A DNA stretch of 64,000 bases from Sphingobacteriia bacterium (GTDB lineage: Bacteria; Bacteroidota; Bacteroidia; Chitinophagales; Chitinophagaceae): contig RDZY01000029.1 of NCBI GenBank assembly GCA_004294135.1, forward strand, positions 19,199-83,198, read 5' to 3'. Position numbers and translations under genes: made by a program. Under the pieces are notes generated by a model. The model saw only the letters and a list, made by a program, of their open reading frames with translations. It was not told the origin of the DNA and made no database searches. Positions 8,884-17,737 of the stretch are shown here, one piece after another. Position 1 is the stretch's first letter. Each line of letters begins with the position of its first letter.

Positions 8884-11800
8884 TTATTCAATAATAATTT
8901 TTGTTACACTGGTTTGGTTATTTCTATCAACCTGCATAATGTAAAGACCTTTTCTTAAACCTGCAAGGTTGAGTTGATAGGATTTGCTATTGATATCAGT
9001 TTTTGTAAATTCTTTCACCAATAGGCTGGTATTGAATTCGAATAAGGAAATAATGGTTTTACCAGTAGAGTTAACCGATCTTAGGGGCATTGGATCTGCT
9101 TCTTTACGGAGGTTGGTGCTGGTAGATTCAATGGGGAGTGGTTCGGCAAAAGTTATATTAATATCATTTTTGGTAGGATTGGGGGAGGCAATAATTCTAC
9201 CGGAGAGGGGAATACTGGCAACAAAAACAACAAATTTATCATTGGAAGAAGTGCAACCATTTAGCGTATTGGTAAGTGTGGTTTTAAGAACAATGGTAGG
9301 TGCATTAGGGCCAGATAGTGTGAAGTTGCAGATAGCATTGTTACTAGAATAATTGCTCCAGCCGCTGTTACCACTAATTCGTGTCCAGCTAAAAGTATTT
9401 GAGCCAGGCATAAGGGAGGAAGTCTGCACCCTAAAATTACCTGTTTGGGTAAAAGTGGTTTTGGAATTGGTAGATCCAAAGTCAATGTATTGCGTAAGGG
9501 CATTATTTCTACTGTAGCCAACTAGAATATCACTAAGTGCGGTACCTACTTTAATAATTTTGCCAGAAATATTATTTGTGCAAGCACCATTTAAAGAAGC
9601 GGAAAGAGTTACTTCTCCACTGGCAATTTTGGTAAGGGTAATTGTATTGCCAGTGATGCTAGAACTAACAATACCCGAAGAGGGAGAGATAGACCAAGTA
9701 ATACTAGCACCTCTCTGTAAGCCAGGAATGGTATAAGCATTGGGGAAACAAATTCTATCAGCACCAGAAATATAATAGTTGTTATTGCATTCAGACGAAC
9801 AGTTTTCGGTATTAGGGAGATTTTCCATTTCGTTAAATAGCCATCGTGAATTTCTTGCGGTGAAACGCATTGAAACATTATTTGCTAAACTTTGTGATAA
9901 ATTTGTTTCTTGAGCAATAAAAGTTTCACTAGATGAGGGATGGTTTTGGTTGGTTCCATTAACAAATTTCTGTGAAAAAGTGTTTGTATTATAAGGGCTC
10001 ACATCTAGTGCACTACCTACTGGTATTGAAGTGTATTGGGTTGTAAAAGTTCCACTATTAAACGCAGAGGCTTTAAAGAAAGCATATAAGCTGAATTTAA
10101 CAACTTTGATTTTAAATAAAGTAGCCAAATATTCATCAAAATTAAAATAATAATTTCCTACACCACGTTGATAATTCCTTAATTCAGTAAAGTCTAGTAA
10201 AGTATTAATTGAGCCAGGTACTCCATCAATCGGCAACAGATTTTGTGGTGCAAGAGCAATCTCATCTACTCCACTTTTCCTAAGTTCAATAAGTCCTCCA
10301 AAGAGTGTGTTTTTACTTAAATAAGTATACTTTGTGATAATTCTGTTGCTAGTTGTTTGAGTTGGGATTGATCTTGCTGAAACCTGAGTTTCAAATTTTA
10401 TATCAAGAATAGGAATGGTGAATAAGCCCAATTCTAGCCTTCTGTGTGAACCTATAAGTGATAATGCTGCTTTTATTTTTAATCCTGTACTTGTCATTTC
10501 ACCAAAATTTATAAATTCTCTACCTGCAATAAAGAGTTCTCTAGCACATTCATTGCCGAGGCTTGTAGCAATGAATTTAAAGGGCTGTGTGTTAGCCTGA
10601 AAACTAATCATAGGCTGGTAAATATTATTGATAAAAGTATTTTCAATACTACTCCCTGGTTCTGTTGCAGCTTTATAAATTAAAACATCTTTATTTACAT
10701 TTGCATTAAAATATTTTACAGTTTCTTGATGCTCAGGAAAAATATCTCCCCAATTGTAGCCGTAAACTATACTCTTATTAATAAATTTCACTAAATATTG
10801 TAGAGATAAAGCAATATTACTCCCTCTATGTGGGGCATCATGTGTTATTAAAAGTCTTGTATTACTACCCCCAAAATTTTTAGCCATATTGGCGAGGGCG
10901 TATCTTGCGTTAAGCCCACCTGTACCCATGCCTAAAACAACATTTTGTTCTAGCTGACCACTTCTAGTATCAAATACTTTATTTGCATTTACCCTGTTTA
11001 CGGACTCTTGAACTACTGATGCATTTCTAACAATACCATCCATGCCATCATTGAAATCAATAAACACCAAATCATAACCAGCAATATCGTCTAATTGGTT
11101 ATTAAATTCAAAATTTGGCAGAGAAAAACTCAGTCCAGCAATAAATTGAGTAATTCCATAAGGGCTGCTTTGCACTTGTGGAGCGAGGTTATATGCATCC
11201 ATATTTTCTACTACAATCAAAGGTTTTCTCAAAGTATTGGTTCGGTTTTTATTGCTGTATACTACGGAAATGGTAGCTCCATTGTGTACACCTGATAAGG
11301 CTGTTATATTTCCCCAACTTGGTATTACTGGCCCATTTGTTCCACTAGGATTGTACCTACTGGAACTTGCATTGCTTTCTACTGCCAATACATAATAATC
11401 TGCATAACATTGTAATATTGTGCTATTGCTTAAAGTTGCTTTGATTGTCCACCTAAAGTACCCAGTATCGGAATAGTTTATACTTATGGGAATATCTAAA
11501 GGCATGGATACAAACCCTTGTCCATCTGCAAAATCTACTTGTACGCTTGATATTGCAGAATTGGTATTATTGTAACTAAGCGAGCTTTTTACTATAAAAC
11601 TAGCATTGCCAGTATTGGTATAATTTATTGAAGGGCAAGCAGCAAATAGGTTTTTTAATAAGTAGGGGCTGGAAGGTCTGTTGGGAACATCTACTAGTTG
11701 CCTAGTGGTTAAATTATAGTTTAATAAATTATTGGCTATAGCATCGTCATTAAAACAATTGTACTGTGCCGCTAATAGTGCAATGGGAATTGGAGTATTC

Positions 11801-11961
11801 AAATTTGTATTGGCTTGAATAGCATTGTTCACATTCAGAATATCTGGTAACGGATTAGTGCCTGATCCTACAAAACTTTGTTGTAATTGCACATACATTA
11901 ACCTCCAAAAATTCATTACAAATAGGTTATCATCATTCAGTATACCATTAAAAGTGTTCAT
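8884..11961 (-). CDS. Large T9SS cargo protein with degenerate lipase-like hydrolase domain; start disrupted
   Basis: The open frame gives 1025 residues. About residues 240-470 resemble an alpha/beta-hydrolase (lipase/PGAP1-like) domain: LIVVENMDAYNL, LVFIDFNDG, GMGTGGLNARYAL and THDAPHRGSN. At the nucleophile elbow the expected G-x-S-x-G-G reads GMGTGG, so the catalytic Ser is replaced by Gly. PKD/Ig-like repeats follow (about 720-930), then a C-terminal T9SS sorting domain (SPNPTKNDINITF to TSVTKIIIE). The frame has no signal peptide. A good one, MKKILIVIIMTTLYFACPL, sits upstream at 12107 but is out of frame and separated by a 99-bp repeat. As written the protein would not be exported, so the gene is probably broken at its 5' end. 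Confidence 0.75.
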   Translation of the reverse strand: MNTFNGILNDDNLFVMNFWRLMYVQLQQSFVGSGTNPLPDILNVNNAIQANTNLNTPIPIALLAAQYNCFNDDAIANNLLNYNLTTRQLVDVPNRPSSPYLLKNLFAACPSINYTNTGNASFIVKSSLSYNNTNSAISSVQVDFADGQGFVSMPLDIPISINYSDTGYFRWTIKATLSNSTILQCYADYYVLAVESNASSSRYNPSGTNGPVIPSWGNITALSGVHNGATISVVYSNKNRTNTLRKPLIVVENMDAYNLAPQVQSSPYGITQFIAGLSFSLPNFEFNNQLDDIAGYDLVFIDFNDGMDGIVRNASVVQESVNRVNANKVFDTRSGQLEQNVVLGMGTGGLNARYALANMAKNFGGSNTRLLITHDAPHRGSNIALSLQYLVKFINKSIVYGYNWGDIFPEHQETVKYFNANVNKDVLIYKAATEPGSSIENTFINNIYQPMISFQANTQPFKFIATSLGNECARELFIAGREFINFGEMTSTGLKIKAALSLIGSHRRLELGLFTIPILDIKFETQVSARSIPTQTTSNRIITKYTYLSKNTLFGGLIELRKSGVDEIALAPQNLLPIDGVPGSINTLLDFTELRNYQRGVGNYYFNFDEYLATLFKIKVVKFSLYAFFKASAFNSGTFTTQYTSIPVGSALDVSPYNTNTFSQKFVNGTNQNHPSSSETFIAQETNLSQSLANNVSMRFTARNSRWLFNEMENLPNTENCSSECNNNYYISGADRICFPNAYTIPGLQRGASITWSISPSSGIVSSSITGNTITLTKIASGEVTLSASLNGACTNNISGKIIKVGTALSDILVGYSRNNALTQYIDFGSTNSKTTFTQTGNFRVQTSSLMPGSNTFSWTRISGNSGWSNYSSNNAICNFTLSGPNAPTIVLKTTLTNTLNGCTSSNDKFVVFVASIPLSGRIIASPNPTKNDINITFAEPLPIESTSTNLRKEADPMPLRSVNSTGKTIISLFEFNTSLLVKEFTKTDINSKSYQLNLAGLRKGLYIMQVDRNNQTSVTKIIIE

Positions 11962-12030
11962 GCCTAAAATGGTAGTTCCCTTCTCTGCTAAAAAATTAGT
12001 AGCTATTGAGTTTTTATCTAAAGGTGCTAT
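11932..12030. repeat. 99-bp perfect direct repeat, copy A
   Basis: Identical base for base to 12958-13056, 1,026 bp away; identity stops abruptly at both ends. On the minus strand it encodes exactly 33 codons (IAPLDKNSIATNF through NTFNGILND). In this copy it lies between an orphan signal peptide (12107-12030) and the mature part of the T9SS cargo, and it supplies the only nearby in-frame ATG (11961) for that gene. Confidence 0.95.
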
Positions 12031-12107
12031 GTATCTTGTGATCTGCCAGTTAATGGGCAGGCAAAATACAGTGTTGTCATTATTATGACAATTAAGATTT
12101 TTTTCAT
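12027..12107 (-). pseudogene. Detached signal peptide of the T9SS cargo gene
   Basis: ATG at 12107-12105 opens 26 codons: a basic start (MKK), a hydrophobic core (ILIVIIMTTLYFACPL) and a polar cleavage-like end (TGRSQD). The TAG stop at 12029-12027 is formed across the edge of the 99-bp repeat. If the segment between CAAGAT (12036-12031 side) and the GAT next to the repeat's other end were removed, the frame would read SQD-NLFVMNFW, a natural signal-mature junction. This suggests an insertion of about 104 bp split the leader from the cargo gene. The reconstruction is inference. Confidence 0.6.
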
Positions 12108-12124
12108 GGGATGGTTTTATTGGT

Positions 12125-12679
12125 TTAAAATTTAAAGTCGAATCTACCTTTAGTTATTTCTATTGTATCATTGCAATTTGTATTATATAGTTTGCAATTA
12201 AATCTACCACTTATTATTTTTAAATTTTTATCATACTTTTCTATTTGAATAGATCCATTTGAATAGATTCGATTGTCGTCACTATATGTTCTACAAATGC
12301 CAATTTGATCGTACAAAAATGCTCCCTTTTCATTCTTACTAATTTTGATTGTTTTATTTGATGTTAAGAAAAGCACACTATCTTTTATCCCAAGAATAAT
12401 ATAAGTGGTCATTGTTGAGCTAATATTATATGCGGCAACACTAAAATATCCATTATTAATTCCTGGATCATAATCAATACTCAAATTGGCTGTGCCATTA
12501 TTACCGCTAGGTATCCAAGGTTTTCCATTTACTAAGCAACCAAATGTATTGGCGCCTATTTGGGTTACAGGCGGAAGTCCGGGTATATTATCAGTATCTG
12601 ATAGATTGTTGTCTTTTGTACAACTTATTGTTAACGAAACAATAATAATTCCTAGTAAGTGTTTAGCAATCTGTTTCAT
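12125..12679 (-). CDS. Small lipoprotein, DUF6252-like
   Basis: 184 residues. An N-terminal signal ends in the lipobox LTISC (Cys about 20). The mature part carries GANTFGCLVNGKPWIPSG, the hallmark opening of DUF6252-like proteins of Bacteroidota. Beta-rich sequence follows, ending with SGRFNCKLYNTNCNDTIEITKGRFDFKF. Function is unknown; it is probably a surface or periplasmic lipoprotein. It is complete and serves as a reference for its broken paralogue at 12898-13412, which has the same N-terminal half but a different C-terminus. The family name is from memory of the NTFG-LVNGKPW motif. Confidence 0.75.
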   Translation of the reverse strand: MKQIAKHLLGIIIVSLTISCTKDNNLSDTDNIPGLPPVTQIGANTFGCLVNGKPWIPSGNNGTANLSIDYDPGINNGYFSVAAYNISSTMTTYIILGIKDSVLFLTSNKTIKISKNEKGAFLYDQIGICRTYSDDNRIYSNGSIQIEKYDKNLKIISGRFNCKLYNTNCNDTIEITKGRFDFKF

Positions 12680-12897
12680 ACAAATTAAATTAATGGTAAA
12701 TATATTGAGTAGGTGGTGAACTGGATAGGAGATAGAAGTGGGGGAAGGATATATCGGATCATGATTCTAAATTTATTTTTTAATAACTACTAGAGATCAT
12801 CTTTAAGTAATTTAGTAAGAATTTTTGATTCAGCAAAAACATTTTTTAATCTCGCTGGCAATATAATTAGAAGAGACAAACAATGTAGCAACAATGA

Positions 12898-13412
12898 TTA
12901 CAGTATTTGCTTTTTATCTAATGGCTGTATAATATATTGCAATAATTTTTGGGTGGTATCATTCAGTATACCATTAAAAGTGTTCATGCCTAAAATGGTA
13001 GTTCCCTTCTCTGCTAAAAAATTAGTAGCTATTGAGTTTTTATCTAAAGGTGCTATATTAGTAACGGCGATTCCAGATATGCCTTTTCTCTTGAATTCAA
13101 TCACTTCTGGCGCATCAATAAAATTAAGACTATCACCAATTCCAATTTTAAATTGCTTAGAATTGGGTTTGGAAAAATCATAAGCTACTATGTTAAAAAT
13201 ACCATTATTAAAATTAGGGTCAAAATCAATGCTTAAGTTTCCAGTTCCTCTTATTCCTTTAGGCGTCCAAGGCTGTCCGTTTAATAAAAAACCGAGGGTG
13301 TTTTTTCCTTCTTGTGTTGCTTTGGGAAGTCCGTTGCTTTCGATGGTATTTTTTTGCAATCAGAAAAGCAGAAGATAGAGATAATACGGGTAGCTAAAAT
13401 TAGGTTTTTCAT
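12898..13412 (-). pseudogene. Frameshifted DUF6252-like lipoprotein paralogue with replaced C-terminus
   Basis: ATG at 13412-13410 opens a lipoprotein signal (MKNLILATRIISIFCFSDCKK). The frame is then lost at a run of seven T/A (13349-13355). One extra A would join it to NTIESNGLPKATQEGKNTLGFLLNGQPWTPKG, the DUF6252-like core, which is open in the other frame down to 12898. Residues after AVTN do not match the paralogue at 12125-12679: they are the 33 codons of the 99-bp repeat plus a short tail (TTQKLLQYIIQPLDKKQIL). So the gene carries both an N-terminal frameshift and a swapped 3' end. A slippage-prone homopolymer also allows phase variation or sequencing error. Confidence 0.7.
12958..13056. 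repeat. 99-bp perfect direct repeat, copy B
   Basis: Identical to 11932-12030. Here it is in frame at the 3' end of the broken DUF6252-like gene and supplies 33 residues followed by 19 unique residues to the stop. Both copies have the same orientation. Confidence 0.95.
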
Positions 13413-13474
13413 AAAGTGAGTTTTATTGGGGGGTTGGTAGAAAAGGATATCTTGATTCTGATACGCTAATACAA

Positions 13475-16453
13475 TCAATCTACTCGCTTTAGCGACTCAT
13501 AAATGGCTTCCTGAATATTTGAACGGATATTAAGCTGCCCCAATTTATTATTAGCGCGACTAGGCGTTACTCTATTACTCAGAAAAATATAAATCAACTC
13601 TTTCTCTGGATCTACCCATACACAAGTGCCTGTAAAACCTGTATGGCCATATGTTTGCGGCGATACCGACTTTGAAGGATATGCTTCTTTACGAGTGGTA
13701 TTGTCTTTCTCTGGCTTATCAAATCCCAATCCTCGTCTGCTCTGCTCACTCTGGTAGCTTGTAAACAAATCAATGGTTTCTTTTTTCAATAACTGCCTGC
13801 CATTTAAACTTCCACCATTCAACAACATTTGATAGAGTTGCGCCAAATCATACGCATTGCTAAATAGTCCCGCGTGACCCGCTACGCCACCCATCAAAGC
13901 CGCTCCTTCATCATGTACATCACCACGAATTAACTGCTGCCTAAATTGCTTTTCTAATTCTGTAGGAACAATATTGCCAAGCGGAAATAATTCCCTTGGC
14001 TTAAAGCCAGTACTTGCCATCTCTAATGGCGAATAAAAATATTCCTTACTAAAATGATGAATGTCTTTTCCACTTACCGCTGCTACTATTTTTGCCAGAA
14101 AAATAAAATCATTATCACTGTAAATATATTTACCGGAGGGGTTTAATTTGCTATCGAGAATTCTTTTATAAATACTGTCTTGCCAATCATTTCTTAAGTA
14201 TAAATTTTCTGCCACACGAAATGTAAACAATTCACTTAGCTGGCTTGAAAAGTAGCCCGGCAAGGGATTCCCAGTACTCGTGTCAATCAACTCTTTATAA
14301 AAAGGAATAAACGGAATCAGCCCCGCTTGGTGCAATAAAATATCTTTTATTTTTAGGGCTGCTTTATTGCTTCCTTTAGTGCTGGGCAAATAGTCGCCCA
14401 AGGTTTTATTCAAATCAATCTTTCCATCTTCCACCAACTTCATAATACTTACCGTAGTAGCAGAAATTTTAGTAACCGAAGCAAGATCATAAATCATATT
14501 GGTATGAATGGGTTCTAGCTGGTCGTAATTGGTAAAACCAAATGCCTTGTGATATGCCAGCTTTCCTTTTCTGGCCACTAAAATTACACAACCCGGTATT
14601 GCTTTTTGTACAATTGCTTCATTGGCAATCCGATCTATCTGTTGCAATTTCAACGTATCAAATCCCAGTGATTCGGGCTTGGCAACTGGAAAATATGGGT
14701 GGTAAACAATGTACTGTCCAAACTGTAAATCTGGTGCCACAGAAACGGGTAGGCTTCCCTTGGGTTCACTGGTACCCGTGAGAATATCTAGGGCTGCTGA
14801 TTGTGTAATATCATCGTCTTCGTAACAAGCCAATAAATTAGGCGCATTGCTGCTATTGCTGATGGCATAAGGATTGCCAAAATATAGGGTGATGGTATGA
14901 TTGCTTTGTAAGCCATTGAGTAAATAAAGTGCTGGCTTGCTTATTCCAAAATTATTGGCTGGTCTGCGACTGTAATTGTGCATCCCTACTATTACCAGAT
15001 CGTACTGCATTTTTTGTATTTGTTGCAGCAGTTCAAAAGCAGCGCTACTGTCGGCTTTATCAAATGGAATATGGTTGGCATTTGCATCATCCATCAATTG
15101 GTTGCCAATAGTAGTTTTGGTGCCAAACCTATAAATAGTGGCTTGAAAATCTTGGTTTAATTTACGGGTAATAAAATTTTCACTAGCTGCGCCAATGCTG
15201 ATATACGCTATTTTTTTGCCGGGCTTGAAGGGGAAAATAGCATCGTTGTTTTTGCGTAATAAGGTAATGGCGTTTTTGCTGAGTAGGGTCTTGATGCGAT
15301 TGGTCTGCGCATTTAAATCGTTCACCAAATTATTGGTATCAATAGGGTTAATGGTGTGAAGCCCCAAGTGATATTTTGCTAAGAGTAGTTTTTTAACGCG
15401 GGCATTAATGGTATCCCAACTTAACCGATTGGTTTTAATGGCAGCCCTTACTTTGGCAATGCTGCCTTCAATATCTTCGGGAAGGCAGAGCATATCGTTG
15501 CCAGCAATCAATGCCTGAACAGCGGCTTCACCTGCGGGAAAATATTTTGTAATGCCTTTCATTTCTAGGGCATCGGTAAAAACAAGCCCCTTAAAACCGA
15601 GTTCGTTTTTTAATAGATCAGTCACGCTTTTAGAAGAGAGTGTAGCTGCTAAATTAGGGGTGCTATCAATAGCGGGAATATACAAGTGGGCGGTCATAAT
15701 ACTACCTAATCCTGCATTTATTAAGGCTTTGAAGGGATAGAGCTCCAGCTCATCTAGTTGGGATCTGTTTTTTTGAATCATGGGGAGGTCGTAGTGACTG
15801 TCAACAGCCACATCACCGTGACCGGGAAAGTGTTTTCCAGTGGCCATGATTCCCATATCTTGTAAGCCACGCATATAGGCAGTGCCATAGCGTGCTACTT
15901 TGTATTTATCTTCTCCAAAACTACGGTCGTTAATTACGGGGTTCAGGGGATTGTTGTTCACGTCAATAACAGGCGCATAATTCACTTGAATACCCATGCG
16001 TTTACACTGTTCACCAACGGCGGAGCCGAACTCATAAATAAGGGAAGCATTATTTACTGCACCCATTAAGAGTTGTCGGGGGAAATTAATTACACTATCG
16101 AGGCGCATGCCTAAGCCCCACTCACCATCAATACAAATCATGAGGGGGGGGTTGGCAATAGATTGATAGTAGTTGGTGAGCAGGGCTTGACGAATAGGAC
16201 CGCCCTGAAAAAAGCAGAGCCCACCAATATTATAGTCTTTAATAAGGTTGCTAACAGCATCAATATGTTGCTCGCCTAAATTGCTGTGGGCACGAACAAT
16301 CATTAACTGGGCAATGCGCTGGTTTCTGCTGAGCGAACGAAATTTTTTTTTCACCCATTTTTGGGCGGCTGTATTTTTTTCGAAGAACTTTTGAGCAGTA
16401 ACTATGCGGCCATTAAAGCCCAGCAATAATAGGAGGAAGATCCATTTTTTCAT
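13475..16453 (-). CDS. GH3 beta-N-acetylhexosaminidase (NagZ-like) fused to a class C beta-lactamase-like serine hydrolase
   Basis: 992 residues from ATG 16453 (another ATG lies at 16462); signal peptide MKKWIFLLLLLGFNG. The N-terminal half (about 30-560) is glycoside hydrolase family 3. It has the NagZ signature KHFPGHGDVAVDSH with the His/Asp catalytic dyad loop, the Asp nucleophile region FTDALEMKGI, and a C-terminal GH3 sandwich. The second half (about 600-985) is a serine beta-lactamase/DD-peptidase fold: SVTK (S-x-x-K), YSDND (Y-x-N-like) and GHTGFTG (KTG-like). This fusion is common in Bacteroidota and is thought to act on peptidoglycan or muropeptides in the periplasm. The gene is monocistronic. 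Confidence 0.93.
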   Translation of the reverse strand: MKKWIFLLLLLGFNGRIVTAQKFFEKNTAAQKWVKKKFRSLSRNQRIAQLMIVRAHSNLGEQHIDAVSNLIKDYNIGGLCFFQGGPIRQALLTNYYQSIANPPLMICIDGEWGLGMRLDSVINFPRQLLMGAVNNASLIYEFGSAVGEQCKRMGIQVNYAPVIDVNNNPLNPVINDRSFGEDKYKVARYGTAYMRGLQDMGIMATGKHFPGHGDVAVDSHYDLPMIQKNRSQLDELELYPFKALINAGLGSIMTAHLYIPAIDSTPNLAATLSSKSVTDLLKNELGFKGLVFTDALEMKGITKYFPAGEAAVQALIAGNDMLCLPEDIEGSIAKVRAAIKTNRLSWDTINARVKKLLLAKYHLGLHTINPIDTNNLVNDLNAQTNRIKTLLSKNAITLLRKNNDAIFPFKPGKKIAYISIGAASENFITRKLNQDFQATIYRFGTKTTIGNQLMDDANANHIPFDKADSSAAFELLQQIQKMQYDLVIVGMHNYSRRPANNFGISKPALYLLNGLQSNHTITLYFGNPYAISNSSNAPNLLACYEDDDITQSAALDILTGTSEPKGSLPVSVAPDLQFGQYIVYHPYFPVAKPESLGFDTLKLQQIDRIANEAIVQKAIPGCVILVARKGKLAYHKAFGFTNYDQLEPIHTNMIYDLASVTKISATTVSIMKLVEDGKIDLNKTLGDYLPSTKGSNKAALKIKDILLHQAGLIPFIPFYKELIDTSTGNPLPGYFSSQLSELFTFRVAENLYLRNDWQDSIYKRILDSKLNPSGKYIYSDNDFIFLAKIVAAVSGKDIHHFSKEYFYSPLEMASTGFKPRELFPLGNIVPTELEKQFRQQLIRGDVHDEGAALMGGVAGHAGLFSNAYDLAQLYQMLLNGGSLNGRQLLKKETIDLFTSYQSEQSRRGLGFDKPEKDNTTRKEAYPSKSVSPQTYGHTGFTGTCVWVDPEKELIYIFLSNRVTPSRANNKLGQLNIRSNIQEAIYESLKRVD

Positions 16454-16497
16454 ACCTAGCAATTAGGGTATGAAGGTAGGGAACAATCAACAATTCC

Positions 16498-16917
16498 TTA
16501 TTCAGCAGCTTCCGGTTCTTCTGTAAGTTCTGCATCAGAAAGTTTGGCCTCAATATTATTGGCTTTTAGAATGCCAAACCATTTTACCATTTTCTTCATA
16601 TCACTGGTATAAACACGGTCGAAATCCATATCAGGATATACAACCTGAAAATAAGCTTTAACGGCCGCAGCGTCTTTATCGAAAGGGAGGGCTTGTTTGC
16701 TGGCATCCATGGCATTGAATACATCAACTAGGTTCACATTATCACGAATGGTATACACTTCAATACTTTCCAGTTGGGAGAAATTATGCAATCTATTGCT
16801 GATAAATTTTGTGGTATTGTCATCCAAAGATTTCAGAATGGCACCATCATTTTTGCTACTCACCATTTCAAACAAACCGCTTTTACCGGTTACTGATACT
16901 AATTTATTGTAATCCAT
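16498..16917 (-). CDS. DUF5606-family protein
   Basis: 139 residues, soluble and acidic, with no signal peptide. The start MDYNKLVSVTGKSGLFEMVSSKNDGAILKSL and SQLESIEVYTIRDNVNLVDVF match the DUF5606 pattern, a conserved Bacteroidota protein of unknown function. The C-terminus is a charged tail (DAELTEEPEAAE). The usual members are of similar size. It is transcribed in the same direction as the GH3 fusion but separated from it by 44 bp, so a weak operon link is possible. Confidence 0.8.
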   Translation of the reverse strand: MDYNKLVSVTGKSGLFEMVSSKNDGAILKSLDDNTTKFISNRLHNFSQLESIEVYTIRDNVNLVDVFNAMDASKQALPFDKDAAAVKAYFQVVYPDMDFDRVYTSDMKKMVKWFGILKANNIEAKLSDAELTEEPEAAE

Positions 16918-16961
16918 AATTCATTTATTAGGGTGCAAAGTAAAGGAATTTGTGGGAGTGA

Positions 16962-17606
16962 TCAGCGGATGGGGTTTAATACCCCTTCCAACGCCTTTTT
17001 CACTGCTTCATAAGGAGCAAAGCCACGGGTGAGCTGGTGAAATTTTGTAGTGGTGACTTGAATTAAAATGCAGGGATATCCAGTAACCTGCAATCTTTTT
17101 ACAAGGGCAAATTCTTCCAATGCTAATGATTTATAGGTTTCACTTTTTAAGCGGCCATAAAACAGTTCTGGTTGGATACTGTATTTCTCCAGCAAATGTC
17201 GGTAAGCCTCATCATCGGTAAGGTCACGCCCATCATTGTGCAGGGCATTTAGTAGGTCGTCTGCAAATTCTACTTGCCGATCTGGATAAATTTCTTTAAA
17301 AATAGAAAGTGCAATGGCTGGTTTTTCTGAATTTGGATACCAATCGCTCAAATCAGGATGTTGGATATGCCAGAGATAGTCAGCCCCGAATTTCACTCCG
17401 CTGTATTCTTCTACAGTTTTATAAGCCGAAAGAATATAGCCAGCAGTGGCACTAATATGGATGGGCTGCTCTGGAAGAATCATGCCACCAGAAAGCACTT
17501 CAATCTGAAGGGCAGGGTATTCAGCGGCAATTCGTTTAATAACGGGGCTAAATCCATAGCACCATCCACAATATGCATCAAAGCAATAAAAAAGGATTGG
17601 ATTCAT
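16962..17606 (-). CDS. DsbA/FrnE-like thioredoxin-fold oxidoreductase
   Basis: 214 residues without a signal peptide, so cytoplasmic. The N-terminus FYCFDAYCGWCYGFSP has a CGWC active-site motif (Cys13, Cys16). The helical insertion and the C-terminal VTGYPCILIQ (the cis-Pro region of the fold) fit the DsbA/2-hydroxychromene isomerase superfamily, specifically the FrnE-like group. It probably catalyses thiol-disulfide exchange; the substrate is unknown. It is divergent from the DegT aminotransferase gene. Confidence 0.88.
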   Translation of the reverse strand: MNPILFYCFDAYCGWCYGFSPVIKRIAAEYPALQIEVLSGGMILPEQPIHISATAGYILSAYKTVEEYSGVKFGADYLWHIQHPDLSDWYPNSEKPAIALSIFKEIYPDRQVEFADDLLNALHNDGRDLTDDEAYRHLLEKYSIQPELFYGRLKSETYKSLALEEFALVKRLQVTGYPCILIQVTTTKFHQLTRGFAPYEAVKKALEGVLNPIR

Positions 17607-17737
17607 AGGTTAAAATTAGAGCTAAAAACAGCGCTTTTCGCTGCATGCATAAACTTTTAACTTTTGACTATCTTTGTGGCTGGAATTTGATAATTATTCA
17701 AATTCTAGCATAAACTATTAACTATTAACTAATCACA

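Noticed and set aside
11932..12030. The two 99-bp repeat families (11932/12958 and 20489/23701) as the same element
   Set aside because: They have the same length by coincidence; the sequences show no similarity.
12898..13359. Taking the 153-residue frame as an intact gene starting MQKNTIES
   Set aside because: The upstream lipoprotein signal (from 13412) is one base out of frame at a seven-T run, and the paralogue at 12125-12679 shows the expected lipoprotein start. The frame is the 3' part of a broken gene.
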